Position numbers and translations under genes: made by a program
Source: Labrys okinawensis
GTDB taxonomy: Bacteria; Pseudomonadota; Alphaproteobacteria; Rhizobiales; Labraceae
Assembly: GCF_002982075.1 (NCBI RefSeq)
Contig: NZ_PUEJ01000003.1
Span: forward strand, 1-64,000
Length of the DNA stretch: 64,000 nt
Direction of reading: 5' to 3'
The notes under the pieces: generated by a model
The model's input: the letters and a program-made list of their open reading frames with translations, nothing else
What the model was told of the DNA's origin: nothing
Databases searched by the model: none
In this document: in pieces, positions 1 through 9,966 of the stretch
How positions within the stretch are numbered: position 1 is the stretch's first letter
Layout: the number at the start of each line of letters is the position of its first letter

Positions 1-334
1 ATTTCTCCTGCAGGCTCTTCACCACGTCCTGGTCCTCGAAGAACAGCACGGTACCGGCGCCGGCGGCGAAGGAATCCATCTTGGCCTCGGTCGAGGCGAA
101 GCTGTCGGCCGGCACGATCTTGCGCAGGATTTCCTTGGTCAGGTGCCAGAATTTGTCGCTCTGCTTGCCGAACAGGATCACGGCGCGCGAGCTCTGCGAA
201 TTGAACGAGGAAGGCACATGCTTGATCACGTCCTGGATCAATCTGCTGATCTCTTCCTCGCTCTTGGGCAGCGTCTTGCCCAGGGCGTATTGGGTGCGGC
301 GGGTCTTGATATGGTCGATGAAGGACTTGGACAT
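1..334 (-). CDS. Nitroreductase family protein (C-terminal part beyond the left edge)
   Basis: The reading frame is open from the ATG at 334 down to base 1, so only the first 111 residues are visible. The start (MSKSFIDHIKTRRTQYALGK), the later segment with PSSFNSQSSR and the segment TVLFFEDQDVV are the pattern of FMN-dependent nitroreductase-fold proteins of about 200 residues, in which the early Arg-Arg-Ser/Thr and the SxxNxQ stretch contact FMN. A purine-rich GAGAG lies just upstream of the ATG. The gene is divergent from nothing visible; its 157-base upstream region separates it from the thioesterase on the same strand. Substrate cannot be inferred. The family call is fairly safe; the C-terminal half is outside the window. 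Confidence 0.75.
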   Translation of the reverse strand, partial: MSKSFIDHIKTRRTQYALGKTLPKSEEEISRLIQDVIKHVPSSFNSQSSRAVILFGKQSDKFWHLTKEILRKIVPADSFASTEAKMDSFAAGAGTVLFFEDQDVVKSLQEK

Positions 335-491
335 GAGAAGAATTTCTCTCTCAATGAAAATTTGCCAATGCGGAAGAGGTGCTCAAGCAACCTCGACGGC
401 AGACTTGCATGCCCTGAAACGGACATGTCGAAAACCTGCATAATCTCGATCGTTAAGTTCGATGAAATTGATATGTCGATCGCGGCGCCCG

Positions 492-983
492 TCAGCCGCC
501 ACTGTCGACACCCGTCTCGGCCACGGCTTCCAGGCGGGCGGCGATTTCGCGGCGTAGGGTGCGGCGCAGTTCCGCGGCCTTGTAACGCCGCTCCTCGGTC
601 GGTCCGCTGACTTGGAGCGTCGGCACGGCCGAGGGGCGCCCCTCGTCATCCACCGCCACCATGGTGAAGTAGCACGAATTGGTATGGCGACGGGTGCCGG
701 AGCGGATGTTCTCCGCCTCCACCCGGATGCCGACCTCCATCGAGGTCCGGCCGGCATGGTTGATCGACGCCAGGAAGGTCACGAGTTCCCCGACCTGGAT
801 CGGTTCCTTGAACATCACCTGATCGACGGAGAGCGTCACCGCATATTGGCCCGAAAAGCGCGAGGCGCAGGAGAAGGCGACGCGGTCGAGCAGGTTGAGC
901 AATGCGCCGCCATGCACCTTGCCGCTGAAATTGGCCATGTCCGGCGTCATCAACACGGTCATTTCCAGGCGGCGGCGATCCAT
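492..983 (-). CDS. Acyl-CoA thioesterase, hotdog fold (YciA/BFIT-like)
   Basis: A 163-residue single hotdog domain protein that would hydrolyse acyl-CoA thioesters in the cytoplasm. The segment SGKVHGGALLNLLDRVAF (about residues 20-37) is the conserved hotdog helix with the His-Gly-Gly and the catalytic Asp of the 4HBT/YciA class, followed by beta strands containing DQVMFKEPIQVGELVTF, typical of cytosolic acyl-CoA hydrolases. Length fits a single-domain YciA-like enzyme with a short charged C-terminal helix. It stands alone between the nitroreductase and the dehydrogenase, all on the minus strand. The exact chain-length preference is unknown. Confidence 0.85.
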   Translation of the reverse strand: MDRRRLEMTVLMTPDMANFSGKVHGGALLNLLDRVAFSCASRFSGQYAVTLSVDQVMFKEPIQVGELVTFLASINHAGRTSMEVGIRVEAENIRSGTRRHTNSCYFTMVAVDDEGRPSAVPTLQVSGPTEERRYKAAELRRTLRREIAARLEAVAETGVDSGG

Positions 984-1050
984 GGTTCTTCCCCTGATCT
1001 CATTGCTCGCCGCCGAGTGTAATGAAGAGGCCGTGGATGAAAAGCCGCGA

Positions 1051-2076
1051 TCAGGTCTTGCTCACCGGTTGGGAACGCAGGCGGCTGGCGATGGCCGGGT
1101 CGGCGCGACGGCACAGCTGCGGCGGCAGGCCCTTGAGGATGAGTTCGAGGTCGGCGACCGCCATGCTGCCGATCTCGAACAGGGCGTCCCTGGTGCCGCC
1201 GGTGCGATGGGCCGAGAACACCATGTTCGGTGTGGCGCGCACGGGATCGTCGGCCGGGACGGGTTCGACCGGGAAGACGTCGGTGGCCACGCGGATGTGG
1301 CCGCTGCGGGCGGCCGCGATCATGGCCTGGAAATCGACCACCGCGGCCCGGCTCATCAGGAGGAAGGCCGAACCCTTCTGCATCAGGGCAAATTGCGGTG
1401 CGCCGAGGAAATGGGCGTTTTCCGTGGTGGGGGCGGCGAACACGACGACGAAACGGCTGCGTTCCAGCAGCGTATCGAGGTCGCTTTGCCGGCAATCCAG
1501 CCGCTCGATGATCTCGGCCGGCAGCCAGGGGTCGTAGACCCTGACCTCGTTGCGGAACGGGCGGATGAGCTCGCGGAATTTGCGGCCGAGATCCCCGAAG
1601 CCGATGATGCCGACCGGGGCGCCCTCGAAGCGGATGGTATCGAGATTGGCTTCGAGGCCATAGGTCTCGGAGCCGGCGCGGAAGGCGCGGTCGGCGGCGC
1701 TGATGCCCCGGCCGAGATCGAGGGCGAGGCCGAGCGCCGCTTCCGCCACCGGGGCCGCGAAGGCAGAGGCCGGTGTCAGCACCCAGACGCCGCGCGCCTG
1801 GCAGGCGGCGTAATCGATATTGGGCAGGAAATTCGTTTCGACATTGATGATGGCCTTCAGCTGCGGGGCTCGCCCGAGCCGTTCGCGCGGCATAGCCGTC
1901 TGCCCGATGATGGCCACGGCGTGGGGCAGCAGCGCCTCGATCTCGTCGTCATGCATCGGCCTGGCCTCGCTGATGACAAGGCGTCCGAGGCTTTCGAGCC
2001 GGGCTCGCACCGCCGGCGTCATGATCTGCTCGAGCGTACGCGGGAGGGGATCGACGAGAATGACGGGGGCGGCCAT
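1051..2076 (-). CDS. D-2-hydroxyacid dehydrogenase family protein (phosphoglycerate dehydrogenase-like)
   Basis: A 341-residue NAD-dependent dehydrogenase of the D-isomer-specific 2-hydroxyacid family. The Rossmann motif GIIGFGDLGRKF lies near the middle, followed by the Asp of the cofactor ribose site (VYDPW); the conserved Arg (SRAAVVDF), the Glu in the VFPVEP segment and the His in FSAHRTGG form the usual Arg-Glu-His catalytic set. I chose the ATG at 2076 (MAAPVILVDPLP) because upstream codons to 2133 give no recognisable sequence. The gene is divergent from apaG with about 110 bases between. Substrate (phosphoglycerate, glyoxylate or another 2-oxoacid) is not determined by sequence. Confidence 0.85.
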   Translation of the reverse strand: MAAPVILVDPLPRTLEQIMTPAVRARLESLGRLVISEARPMHDDEIEALLPHAVAIIGQTAMPRERLGRAPQLKAIINVETNFLPNIDYAACQARGVWVLTPASAFAAPVAEAALGLALDLGRGISAADRAFRAGSETYGLEANLDTIRFEGAPVGIIGFGDLGRKFRELIRPFRNEVRVYDPWLPAEIIERLDCRQSDLDTLLERSRFVVVFAAPTTENAHFLGAPQFALMQKGSAFLLMSRAAVVDFQAMIAAARSGHIRVATDVFPVEPVPADDPVRATPNMVFSAHRTGGTRDALFEIGSMAVADLELILKGLPPQLCRRADPAIASRLRSQPVSKT

Positions 2077-2186
2077 GGCGGGTCCTGTGCACGGGAATCG
2101 GCAAAGCATGAAGTGTTGCGAAGGACTCCGCAATGGTCAGACCATAAGGGTTTGACGGCAGCGCCCGTGAATGCGTAAATCAAGGC

Positions 2187-2579
2187 ATGTACAGCGCCAC
2201 CACACGGCATATCAAAGTGACGGTCCGCCCCCGTTTCCTTGCCGAGGAATCGCGGCCGGCGGAGGGGCGCTATTTCTGGGCCTATACGGTGGAGATCGCC
2301 AATATGGGCCCGGAAACGGTACAGCTCCGGTCGAGAGCCTGGGAAATCACCGACGAAAACGGCCGGCGTGAGGACGTCAGGGGCGCCGGCGTGGTCGGCG
2401 AGCAACCCGTGCTGGAGCCCGGAGAGCGTTTCGAATATACCTCCGGCTGCCCGCTGGGAACGCCATCGGGCCTGATGGTCGGCACCTATCTCATGGTGGC
2501 GGAAAGCGGTGAGACTTTCGAGGTCGCCATTCCGGCTTTTTCTCTCGACAGCCCTTACGCCAAGCGCAGCGTGAATTGA
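2187..2579 (+). CDS. apaG: Co2+/Mg2+ efflux protein ApaG
   Basis: A 130-residue ApaG/DUF525 fibronectin-like domain protein. Visible family signatures are the start TRHIKVTVRPRFL, the YFWAYTVEIANMG strand, SRAWEITDENGR, VVGEQPVLEPGERFEYTSG and the C-terminal GTYLMV. Length is normal for the family. ApaG is linked to resistance to Co2+ and Mg2+ stress in enterobacteria, and the same fold occurs in F-box proteins; the biochemical role is not settled. In related genomes apaG often sits near hslO, which here lies 6 kb away. Confidence 0.93.
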   Translation: MYSATTRHIKVTVRPRFLAEESRPAEGRYFWAYTVEIANMGPETVQLRSRAWEITDENGRREDVRGAGVVGEQPVLEPGERFEYTSGCPLGTPSGLMVGTYLMVAESGETFEVAIPAFSLDSPYAKRSVN

Positions 2580-2805
2580 GGCCGCAGACAGCCTCAGATT
2601 CAACGCGGTTCGGCTGATGGCGAACGCTTCGATTTGTCCCGGCCATCCAAAACCTACCCTACGGCCAGGCAGGAAGGCTGGATTGCCGGGCGTGTGAGCT
2701 CGGATGAGCTTTGAGTGAGCTGCCTGATCTGCAGCCGTGTTCTCGTTCCGATTTTGACCTAGTACACTCGAAAATGGGGCTTGTTTCCTTGAAAGCAACA
2801 AAGAA

Positions 2806-3930
2806 GTGCTTTATGTAACGAAAATGATCGGAAAGTCTGATGCCACAATGGTTTTCGTCCTGGCGCCAACCGCTGAAGATCGTGGCGCATTGCAGGCTAC
2901 CCTCATCGCCTATCGCCAGGCGATGGCTATTCTCGACAGAACCAAGGGAGCCAATCTCGTCGCCCTGCACGAAGAAGCCTACGAGGAAATCCGCCTGAAG
3001 ACGGGGCTGCCTTCGCGCATGGCGACCCTGGCCTTGCGCGATCACAGCCGGCGGCAGCCGGGCGAGCTGATCGGCGACATTCCGCTCGACTCCAAGCTGT
3101 TCTCCGTGAAGGGGCCGGACAGTGTCAGCATCGCCACCATCGAGGGCCGGGTGGTCATGCCCTATTCGGTCAGCGGCTATCACGACGGCTGGGATGACTT
3201 CGCCGAAGCCCGCCTCGTCTTCGAAGGCCTGTCGCTGCGCATCGATGTCGGCGTGCAGGCCAGCATCCACTCTCAAAAGGAGATCCCGATGTCCAACGAA
3301 GGTATTCTCGCCCGGCTGGGGCGGGTCATCGCCGGTGTCGTCAACAATGCGGTCGATACGGCCGAAGCTTCCAATCCCACCGCCGTCGCCCAGCAAGCCG
3401 TGCGTGAGATCGGCAAGATCGCCGAGGAGGCCCGGGCCGCGCTCGGCATCGCCGTCGCAGCCGGCCACCGCCTCAAGGCCAAGGCCGATGATCTCGACGC
3501 CGAGATCCGCGATCTCGACGGCAAGATCAAGATCGGCCTGGAGAAAGGGCGGGAGGATCTCGCCCGCGCCGCGACGGGTGTCCAGATCGATCTGGAAGCC
3601 CAGCGCGAGGCACTCTCCAAGGCAATCGCCGAGAATGCCGGCGAGATTGCCGAAGCCGAGGCAACCCTGCGCAGCATCGCCTCGGCTCGCGCCGACGCAA
3701 TGAAGCGGCTGGAAGATGCCAAGCGGGCGGAGCGTGCCGTTCCTGCCGCCGTGACGCCCTCGCAGCGCAACGACCAGCGGCTCGCCGACGCGCTGGCCGC
3801 GGTAGAACGCGTGACCGGCGTGCCGGCCAAGCCCACCACCGGCGCCGCTGAAGTGGAGGAACTCGGCCGGTTGCAGCGCCAGGACGCGATCGAGGCGCGG
3901 CTCAAGGCTTTTAGGGAAGGCCAGCGCTGA
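2806..3930 (+). CDS. TnpB wedge-like N-terminal domain joined to a PspA/IM30 coiled-coil protein
   Basis: The open frame encodes 374 residues; starts at 2806, 2824 and 2848 are all possible, and 2848 (MVFVLAPTAED) begins the recognisable domain. Residues about 15-160 follow the pattern of the N-terminal wedge region of TnpB/IS605 OrfB proteins: an initial strand, a TLxAYxxAM helix, NLVALHEEAYEEIRLKTGLP, then DSKLFSVKGPDSVSIATIEG and a final ARLVFEG strand. No RuvC or zinc-ribbon part follows. Instead residues 162-374 are a long Ala/Glu/Lys-rich helical protein starting MSNEGILARLGRVI, typical of PspA/IM30 (YjfJ-like). A strong ribosome binding site sits inside the frame before codon 162, so a 213-residue PspA may be made separately. 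It is first in an operon with YqiJ-like and flotillin genes, which points to membrane stress. The PspA part is sure; the TnpB relation is my inference. Confidence 0.75.
   Translation: MLYVTKMIGKSDATMVFVLAPTAEDRGALQATLIAYRQAMAILDRTKGANLVALHEEAYEEIRLKTGLPSRMATLALRDHSRRQPGELIGDIPLDSKLFSVKGPDSVSIATIEGRVVMPYSVSGYHDGWDDFAEARLVFEGLSLRIDVGVQASIHSQKEIPMSNEGILARLGRVIAGVVNNAVDTAEASNPTAVAQQAVREIGKIAEEARAALGIAVAAGHRLKAKADDLDAEIRDLDGKIKIGLEKGREDLARAATGVQIDLEAQREALSKAIAENAGEIAEAEATLRSIASARADAMKRLEDAKRAERAVPAAVTPSQRNDQRLADALAAVERVTGVPAKPTTGAAEVEELGRLQRQDAIEARLKAFREGQR
3277..3291 (+). promoter_or_regulatory. Internal ribosome binding site and start codon for the PspA part
   Basis: AAGGAG at 3277-3282 lies six bases before an in-frame ATG at 3289. 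This is one of the best Shine-Dalgarno matches in the window and lies exactly at the junction between the TnpB-like domain and the PspA domain. It suggests that translation restarts here, giving PspA alone besides, or instead of, a fusion protein. Confidence 0.7.
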
Positions 3931-3940
3931 TGGAAGCCCA

Positions 3941-4609
3941 GTGATGATGGAAACCTTGGTCCAGCCGGGCACGGCACCCTTCTGGGTGGCATTGTTGACG
4001 GTGATCGGCATCGGCGTGGTCGAGCTCGTCTCGATGCTGCTCGGTGCCTCCGTCTCAGCCTTGCTCGACGATAGTTTCGGCTTTCATGATCTGGGCCATC
4101 ACGCCTCCGGCGATCACGAGAGCAGCCTTCTCGGCGCGTGGTCCTCGTGGCTCAACGCCGGCGGCGTACCGCTCCTGGTGCTGATCGTCATCCTGCTTTC
4201 AGCCTTCGCGGCCTTCGGCTTCGCCATCCAGTCGGTTGCCCTCGGCCTTGCCGGGCCGCTGCCGGCCCTGATTTCCGTTCCCGGCGCGTTGGCCGCGGCC
4301 GTTCCTACCACGCGCTGGATCAGCCGGGGCATTGCCCGCATCATCCCGCGCGACGAAACCAGCGTGCTCAGCCAGGATGAGTTCATCGGCTTGGTCGGCA
4401 CGGTGACCATCGGCCCGCTCGACCAGGGCAATCCCGGTAGCGTGCGGGTCAAGGACCGCTACGACAATTTCCACGCCCTGCGCGCGAAGGCCGCGCCCGG
4501 GCATGTCATCGAAACGGGCGCGCTGGTGTTGATTGTGGATGGGGCCGACGGTCTCTTCCAGGCCATTCCCGCACCGCAGGCACTCGATAGCGACAGCAAC
4601 AGGAGCTGA
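3941..4609 (+). CDS. YqiJ-family membrane protein with OB-fold (NfeD-like) domain
   Basis: A 222-residue protein with membrane helices near residues 10-35, about 65-85 and about 90-115, then a soluble C-terminal domain (about 135-220) whose pattern FIGLVGTVTIGPLDQGNPGSVRVKDR...HVIETGALVLIVD is the OB-fold of NfeD/YqiJ proteins. Such proteins are encoded beside flotillins or SPFH proteins and bind them at the membrane. The start at 3941 or 3944 follows the PspA stop by about ten bases, and the flotillin start follows its stop by six, so the three genes are one operon. No catalytic residues are expected. Confidence 0.85.
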   Translation: MMMETLVQPGTAPFWVALLTVIGIGVVELVSMLLGASVSALLDDSFGFHDLGHHASGDHESSLLGAWSSWLNAGGVPLLVLIVILLSAFAAFGFAIQSVALGLAGPLPALISVPGALAAAVPTTRWISRGIARIIPRDETSVLSQDEFIGLVGTVTIGPLDQGNPGSVRVKDRYDNFHALRAKAAPGHVIETGALVLIVDGADGLFQAIPAPQALDSDSNRS

Positions 4610-4615
4610 ACGACC

Positions 4616-6355
4616 ATGGACTTCTTTTCGGTGGGCCTCATCGCCGGTGTCATCGTGACGGCCATCGTCGTCATCGGCATCATCATGACGACCCTCTACA
4701 CAAGGTCCACGCGCGACAAGGCCTATGTGCGGACCGGGCTCGGCGGCAAGAAAGTGGTGCTCGACGGTGGCTCGGTCATCCTGCCGATCTTCCATTCCTA
4801 TTCCTGGGTGTCACTGAGCACGCTGAGGCTCGAGGTCAAGCGTTCCGAATACGAATCGCTGATCACCAAGGATCGCATGCGTGCCGACATCACGGCCGAG
4901 TTCTATGTCCGGGTGAAGCCCGACGCGGAGAACATCGCGTTGGCCGCCCAGACCCTGGGCGATCGCACCAATGATGCGGATGCCCTGAAGACCCTGGTGG
5001 AAGCCAAGTTCGTCGACGGCCTGCGCTCGGTGGCGGCGACCATGTCGCTGCGCGACCTGCAGGAGCAGCGCGCCGAATTCGTCAAATCGGTGCAGGCGGC
5101 GGTAGCGCACGACCTGCAATCCAACGGCCTCGAGCTTGAATCGGTCTCGCTGACGCGGCTCGACCAGACCGATATCAAGCATTTCAACCCGAACAACAGC
5201 TTCGACGCCGAAGGCTTGACGGCGCTCACCAAGATCACTGAGGAACGCAAGCGCGAGCGCAACCAGATCGTGCGCGACAACGAGGTGGAGATCGCTACCA
5301 AGGACCGTGAAGCGGCTCTGCGGCGCCTGACCATCGAGCGCGAGCAGCGCGACGCGGAGCTCAACCAGGAGCGCGACATCGCCAATAAGACGGCGGAAAC
5401 GCGCGCCGAGACCGCCAAGGCGGAGCAACTGGCGCGCCTGAGCCAGGAAACGGCCAGGCTCGATACCGACCGGGGTATCGCCGAGCGTGACGCCGAGGCC
5501 CGCCAGGCCCGCGAGGCGGCCCGCATCGGGGCAGAGCAGGGCATCGCCGAACGTGAGGCCGTGGCCCGCAAGATCACGGAGACCGCCCGCATCGACGCGG
5601 CGATCACTGTGGCCCGCAAGATCGAGGAAGAGCAGGCCGCCCGCGCCAAGGCCGATGAGGCGAAAGCGGCCGCCATCACCGCCGAGGAACAGGTGACCAC
5701 TGCCCGCGAGGTGGAGATCGCCGAGCGCGCCAAGCGCATCGCCGTGATCGATGCCCGCAAGGCCGCCGAGCAGGAGGCGACCGCCATCACCGTCAAGGCC
5801 GAGGCCGAAAGGCAGGCGGCGGAGAACCTGGCCGCCGCCGTCAAGATCCAGGCCGATGCCGAAGCGCAGGCCGCCAAGATCCGCGCCACGGGCGTGATCG
5901 AGCTCGGCGAGGCCGAGGCCCGCGCAGAGCGGGCCAAGAACGAAGCGCGCAATGCCCTAGCGGAAAGCGTCATCGGCTTCGAGCTTGCCAAGGCTCGCGT
6001 GGCGATCGTGCCTCAGGCACTCGAACAGGCGATGAAGCCGATCGAGAAGATCTCGGACATCAGGATCTTCAGTGCGGGCGGGTTGGCCGGCGCTCTTGGC
6101 GGTATGGGTGCTGCCGGTGTCAATGGCGGCGGCCAGGCCGGGCATCCGATCGGCGACCTGTCAAGCCAGCTCCTCAGCTTCACCGCTCAGAAGCCTATCC
6201 TCGACGAGATCCTGGCTCAGGCCGGCTTCAAGGGGGCCGACCCAACCCAGGCGCTGCTGACAGCTTCACTTGCAAGCGCGGGACACAAGGCGCCTCCCGT
6301 CAGTCGCCCGGACGGCATCGTGCCGCCTGTGGACGACGTCCAGCACAAGGGCTGA
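4616..6355 (+). CDS. Flotillin family protein (YqiK-like SPFH scaffold)
   Basis: A 579-residue flotillin. Residues about 5-30 form one membrane helix, followed by an SPFH/Band-7 domain (to about residue 200) with the segment [16 protein letters not shown], and then a very long Ala/Glu/Arg-rich coiled coil (about 210-470) with repeated EAxARxIxE stretches. The C-terminus holds [14 protein letters not shown], the glycine-rich tail seen in YqiK-like flotillins. Flotillins organise fluid membrane microdomains and work with the NfeD-like partner encoded just upstream. The combination PspA, YqiJ and YqiK matches the yjfJ / yqiJ-yqiK stress sets of enterobacteria. No catalytic function. Confidence 0.92.
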   Translation: MDFFSVGLIAGVIVTAIVVIGIIMTTLYTRSTRDKAYVRTGLGGKKVVLDGGSVILPIFHSYSWVSLSTLRLEVKRSEYESLITKDRMRADITAEFYVRVKPDAENIALAAQTLGDRTNDADALKTLVEAKFVDGLRSVAATMSLRDLQEQRAEFVKSVQAAVAHDLQSNGLELESVSLTRLDQTDIKHFNPNNSFDAEGLTALTKITEERKRERNQIVRDNEVEIATKDREAALRRLTIEREQRDAELNQERDIANKTAETRAETAKAEQLARLSQETARLDTDRGIAERDAEARQAREAARIGAEQGIAEREAVARKITETARIDAAITVARKIEEEQAARAKADEAKAAAITAEEQVTTAREVEIAERAKRIAVIDARKAAEQEATAITVKAEAERQAAENLAAAVKIQADAEAQAAKIRATGVIELGEAEARAERAKNEARNALAESVIGFELAKARVAIVPQALEQAMKPIEKISDIRIFSAGGLAGALGGMGAAGVNGGGQAGHPIGDLSSQLLSFTAQKPILDEILAQAGFKGADPTQALLTASLASAGHKAPPVSRPDGIVPPVDDVQHKG

Positions 6356-6419
6356 AAGGGGATTTGACGAGGACATGATGCGGGCTGAATGGCCCGCACT
6401 TGCCGGCACAACGCTGCCA

Positions 6420-6447
6420 TTGACACCATCGCCCTCGCGCCTAATAT
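6420..6447 (+). promoter_or_regulatory. Near-consensus sigma70-type promoter
   Basis: TTGACA at 6420-6425 and TAATAT at 6442-6447 are separated by 16 bases. The predicted transcription start, about 6454, lies only about nine bases before a strong intrinsic terminator (6463-6505) and about 220 bases before argD. It may drive argD by read-through or a very short RNA. Confidence 0.6.
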
Positions 6448-6462
6448 ATTTTCGTCGAAACA

Positions 6463-6505
6463 GCCGCCCTCAAGCAGCAACCTTGGGGCGGCGTTTTGAT
6501 TTTTT
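6463..6505 (+). terminator. Strong intrinsic terminator downstream of the flotillin operon
   Basis: GCCGCCC at 6463-6469 pairs with GGGCGGC at 6486-6492, and the inner CAAG (6471-6474) pairs with CTTG (6482-6485), leaving a seven-base loop and one bulged T. The stem is followed by GTTTTGATTTTTT. It lies on the plus strand between the flotillin gene and argD. Confidence 0.85.
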
Positions 6506-6671
6506 GGCCCAGGCATTCTGCGTTTTGGCGGCACCGCCAAGGATCGCAAGACGCTGGGGAACCAGAAGTTGGAACAAAGGGCGGATTTGTCAAAACGCGC
6601 TTTGCTCCTGTCATCATGATGTTCCAGGACTGCCTCAAACCTCTAGAATTGCCAACCTGAAAGCCACACCC

Positions 6672-7904
<1,233 letters not shown>

Positions 7905-7906
7905 CG

Positions 7907-8827
7907 ATGGTAAAGCATTTTCTCGATCTTTCCGATCTTCCCGCCCAGGATCTGCGGGCCGTTCTCGATCTGGCCGCCTCGATCAAGGCCAAGCGCGTGA
8001 AGGGCGAGCTCGCCCGCGAACGCCCGCTCACCGGCAAGGTCCTGGCCATGGTGTTCGAGCAACCCTCGACGCGAACCCGCGTCTCCTTCGATGTCGGCAT
8101 GCGCGAGTTGGGCGGCGAGACCCTGATGCTGACCGGCGCCGAGATGCAGCTCGGCCGCGGCGAGACCATCGCCGACACCGCCCGCGTGCTTTCGCGCTAT
8201 GTCGATGCGGTGATGATCCGCATGCTCGACCACACCGCGGTGCGCGAGCTCGCGGCCAATGCCTCGATCCCGGTGATCAACGGCCTCACCAAGATCTCCC
8301 ATCCCTGCCAGATCATGGCCGACATTCTGACCTATGAGGAGCATCGCGGCCCGATCAAGGGCAAGACGGTGACCTGGACGGGGGACGCTAACAATGTGCT
8401 GACCTCCTGGATCGAGGCGGCGCAGCGTTTCGACTTCACCATGCGCGTCGCCGCGCCCCAGGATCTTTCGGTGCGCAAGGAAGTCGTCGACTGGGCCCGT
8501 GCCAACAAGGCGCGGCTGGAGATCGGCACCGACCCCCGCGAGATGGTCGAGGGGAGCGACTGTGTCGTGACCGATTGTTGGGTCTCGATGGGCGATTCCG
8601 AAGGCTATCGCCACAATCTGCTGCGGCCCTACCAGGTCAATGCCAAGCTGATGGCGCTCGCCAAGCCCGATGCCCTGTTCATGCACTGCCTGCCGGCCCA
8701 TCGCGGCGAGGAGGTGACGGACGAGGTGATCGACGGGCCGCAATCGGTGGTGTTCGACGAGGCCGAGAACCGCCTGCATGCCCAGAAGGGCGTGCTCGCC
8801 TGGTGTTTCGGACAGGCCGCGGCATGA
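7907..8827 (+). CDS. argF: Ornithine carbamoyltransferase
   Basis: A 306-residue anabolic ornithine transcarbamylase, joining carbamoyl phosphate to ornithine to give citrulline. The carbamoyl-phosphate motif [16 protein letters not shown], the HPCQIMAD motif with its catalytic His, the ornithine-binding SMGDSEGYR segment and the [11 protein letters not shown] motif are all present. The ATG at 7907 is preferred; a TTG at 7901 overlapping the argD stop is possible. It ends in an ATGA overlap with hslO, so argD-argF-hslO are translationally linked. Confidence 0.96.
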   Translation: MVKHFLDLSDLPAQDLRAVLDLAASIKAKRVKGELARERPLTGKVLAMVFEQPSTRTRVSFDVGMRELGGETLMLTGAEMQLGRGETIADTARVLSRYVDAVMIRMLDHTAVRELAANASIPVINGLTKISHPCQIMADILTYEEHRGPIKGKTVTWTGDANNVLTSWIEAAQRFDFTMRVAAPQDLSVRKEVVDWARANKARLEIGTDPREMVEGSDCVVTDCWVSMGDSEGYRHNLLRPYQVNAKLMALAKPDALFMHCLPAHRGEEVTDEVIDGPQSVVFDEAENRLHAQKGVLAWCFGQAAA

Positions 8828-9798
8828 GTGAGCCCCATCTGACGGAAGACGATCATATCCTGCCCTTCCAGGCGGAGGGGCTGGACGTGCGAGGCCGCGT
8901 CGTCAGGCTCGGCCCTGCCATCGATACCATTCTGCGCCGACACGATTATCCGGCGCCGGTGTCGCGCGCCGTCGGCGAGGCGACGGCGCTGGCACTGCTG
9001 CTCGGCACCACACTGAAATTCGACGGCCGCTTCATCCTGCAGACCCGCACGGATGGCCCGGTGAGAATGCTGGTGGTGGATTTTCAAGCGCCGGACCGCG
9101 TGCGGGCCTGCGCCACCTTCGACAAGGACGCCGTGGCTGCCGCCATCGAGGCCGGCAAGACGAGCACGATTGAACTGCTCGGCAGCGGCCACCTTGCCAT
9201 GACGATCGACCAGGGGCCGGACATGGCGCGCTACCAGGGCATCGTCGCCCTGGAAGGCGAGAGCCTGGAAGCGGCAGCGGACCAGTATTTCCGTCAGTCC
9301 GAGCAGATTCCCACCCGCGTCCGCCTGGCCGTGGCCGAGAATTACGTGGCCGGGGAGGGGGCGAGTTGGCGCGCCGGCGGCATGATGATCCAGTTTCTGC
9401 CGTCCTCGCCCGAGCGCATGCGCATGGCCGACCTGCCGCCGGGCGATGCGCCCGAGGGCGCCGAGGTGATGCAGCATCGCGAGGACGATGCTTGGGTGGA
9501 AGCCAAGCTGCTGATGGGGACGGTGGAGGATCACGAGCTGACCGATCCAAACGTATCGGCCGAGGAACTGCTCTATCGCCTGTTCCACGAACGCGGCGCC
9601 CGCGTATTCGAGAGCTCGGCCATCATCGAGAAATGCCGCTGCTCGCGCGAGGCCGTCACCACCATGCTGCGCAATTTCTCGCAACAGGATCGCCGCGACA
9701 TGGTTGCCGACGACGGGTCGATCACGGTGACCTGCGAGTTCTGCAATGCCCGCTACGATTTCGACAAGGCGGAGACGGAAGAACTCGTGAACGCGTAG
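8824..9798 (+). CDS. hslO: Redox-regulated chaperone Hsp33
   Basis: A 324-residue Hsp33, a cytoplasmic holdase switched on by oxidation. The N-terminal domain carries [17 protein letters not shown] and [13 protein letters not shown]; the C-terminal zinc switch has the four cysteines as CRC (in [10 protein letters not shown]) and CEFC (in [13 protein letters not shown]), matching the CxC and CxxC pairs. The start ATG at 8824 overlaps the argF stop by the ATGA arrangement. A perfect palindrome 17 bases after the stop probably ends the operon. Confidence 0.95.
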   Translation: MSEPHLTEDDHILPFQAEGLDVRGRVVRLGPAIDTILRRHDYPAPVSRAVGEATALALLLGTTLKFDGRFILQTRTDGPVRMLVVDFQAPDRVRACATFDKDAVAAAIEAGKTSTIELLGSGHLAMTIDQGPDMARYQGIVALEGESLEAAADQYFRQSEQIPTRVRLAVAENYVAGEGASWRAGGMMIQFLPSSPERMRMADLPPGDAPEGAEVMQHREDDAWVEAKLLMGTVEDHELTDPNVSAEELLYRLFHERGARVFESSAIIEKCRCSREAVTTMLRNFSQQDRRDMVADDGSITVTCEFCNARYDFDKAETEELVNA

Positions 9799-9814
9799 GG
9801 GCGGCCAGGAAAGA

Positions 9815-9840
9815 GCGGACGGGACGTCCCGTCCGCCTTA
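9815..9840 (+). terminator. Palindromic hairpin after hslO
   Basis: Bases 9815-9836 form a perfect 22-base palindrome centred on GACGTC, immediately after the argD-argF-hslO operon. There is no long T tract, so it is either a weak terminator or an mRNA 3' stabilising hairpin. Confidence 0.5.
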
Positions 9841-9865
9841 AGGGACGTCCAAGAATAAGCGCGCT

Positions 9866-9911
9866 GTCATTCCCGGCCCCTGGATCCCCTTCCGGCGGCG
9901 CGGGGCATGAC
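9866..9911. repeat. GTCAT...ATGAC bounded palindromic repeat, copy 1
   Basis: The stretch begins GTCATTCCCGGCCCC and ends GGGGCATGAC, so its ends are inverted copies. Two similar GTCAT...ATGAC units occur at 39551-39579 and 43981-44117, always in intergenic DNA. This one lies directly before argE and contains a spurious in-frame ATG for it at 9907. Confidence 0.45.
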
Positions 9912-9966
9912 AATCGATAGAGCGCTCATTTTTGAACGGTCTCCAAGGAAACGTCTTGCTCTCAGG

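Noticed and set aside
2179..2801. Reverse-strand frame over apaG
   Set aside because: Fully antisense to a well-recognised apaG; composition is that of a shadow frame.
2806..3288. Complete TnpB transposon (IS605/IS1341)
   Set aside because: No TnpA, no RuvC or zinc part, no right end hairpin seen; only the N-terminal-like region exists.
9907..9966. Earlier argE start at 9907
   Set aside because: Lies inside a GTCAT...ATGAC repeat; the conserved argE start and ribosome binding site are at 9967/9973.
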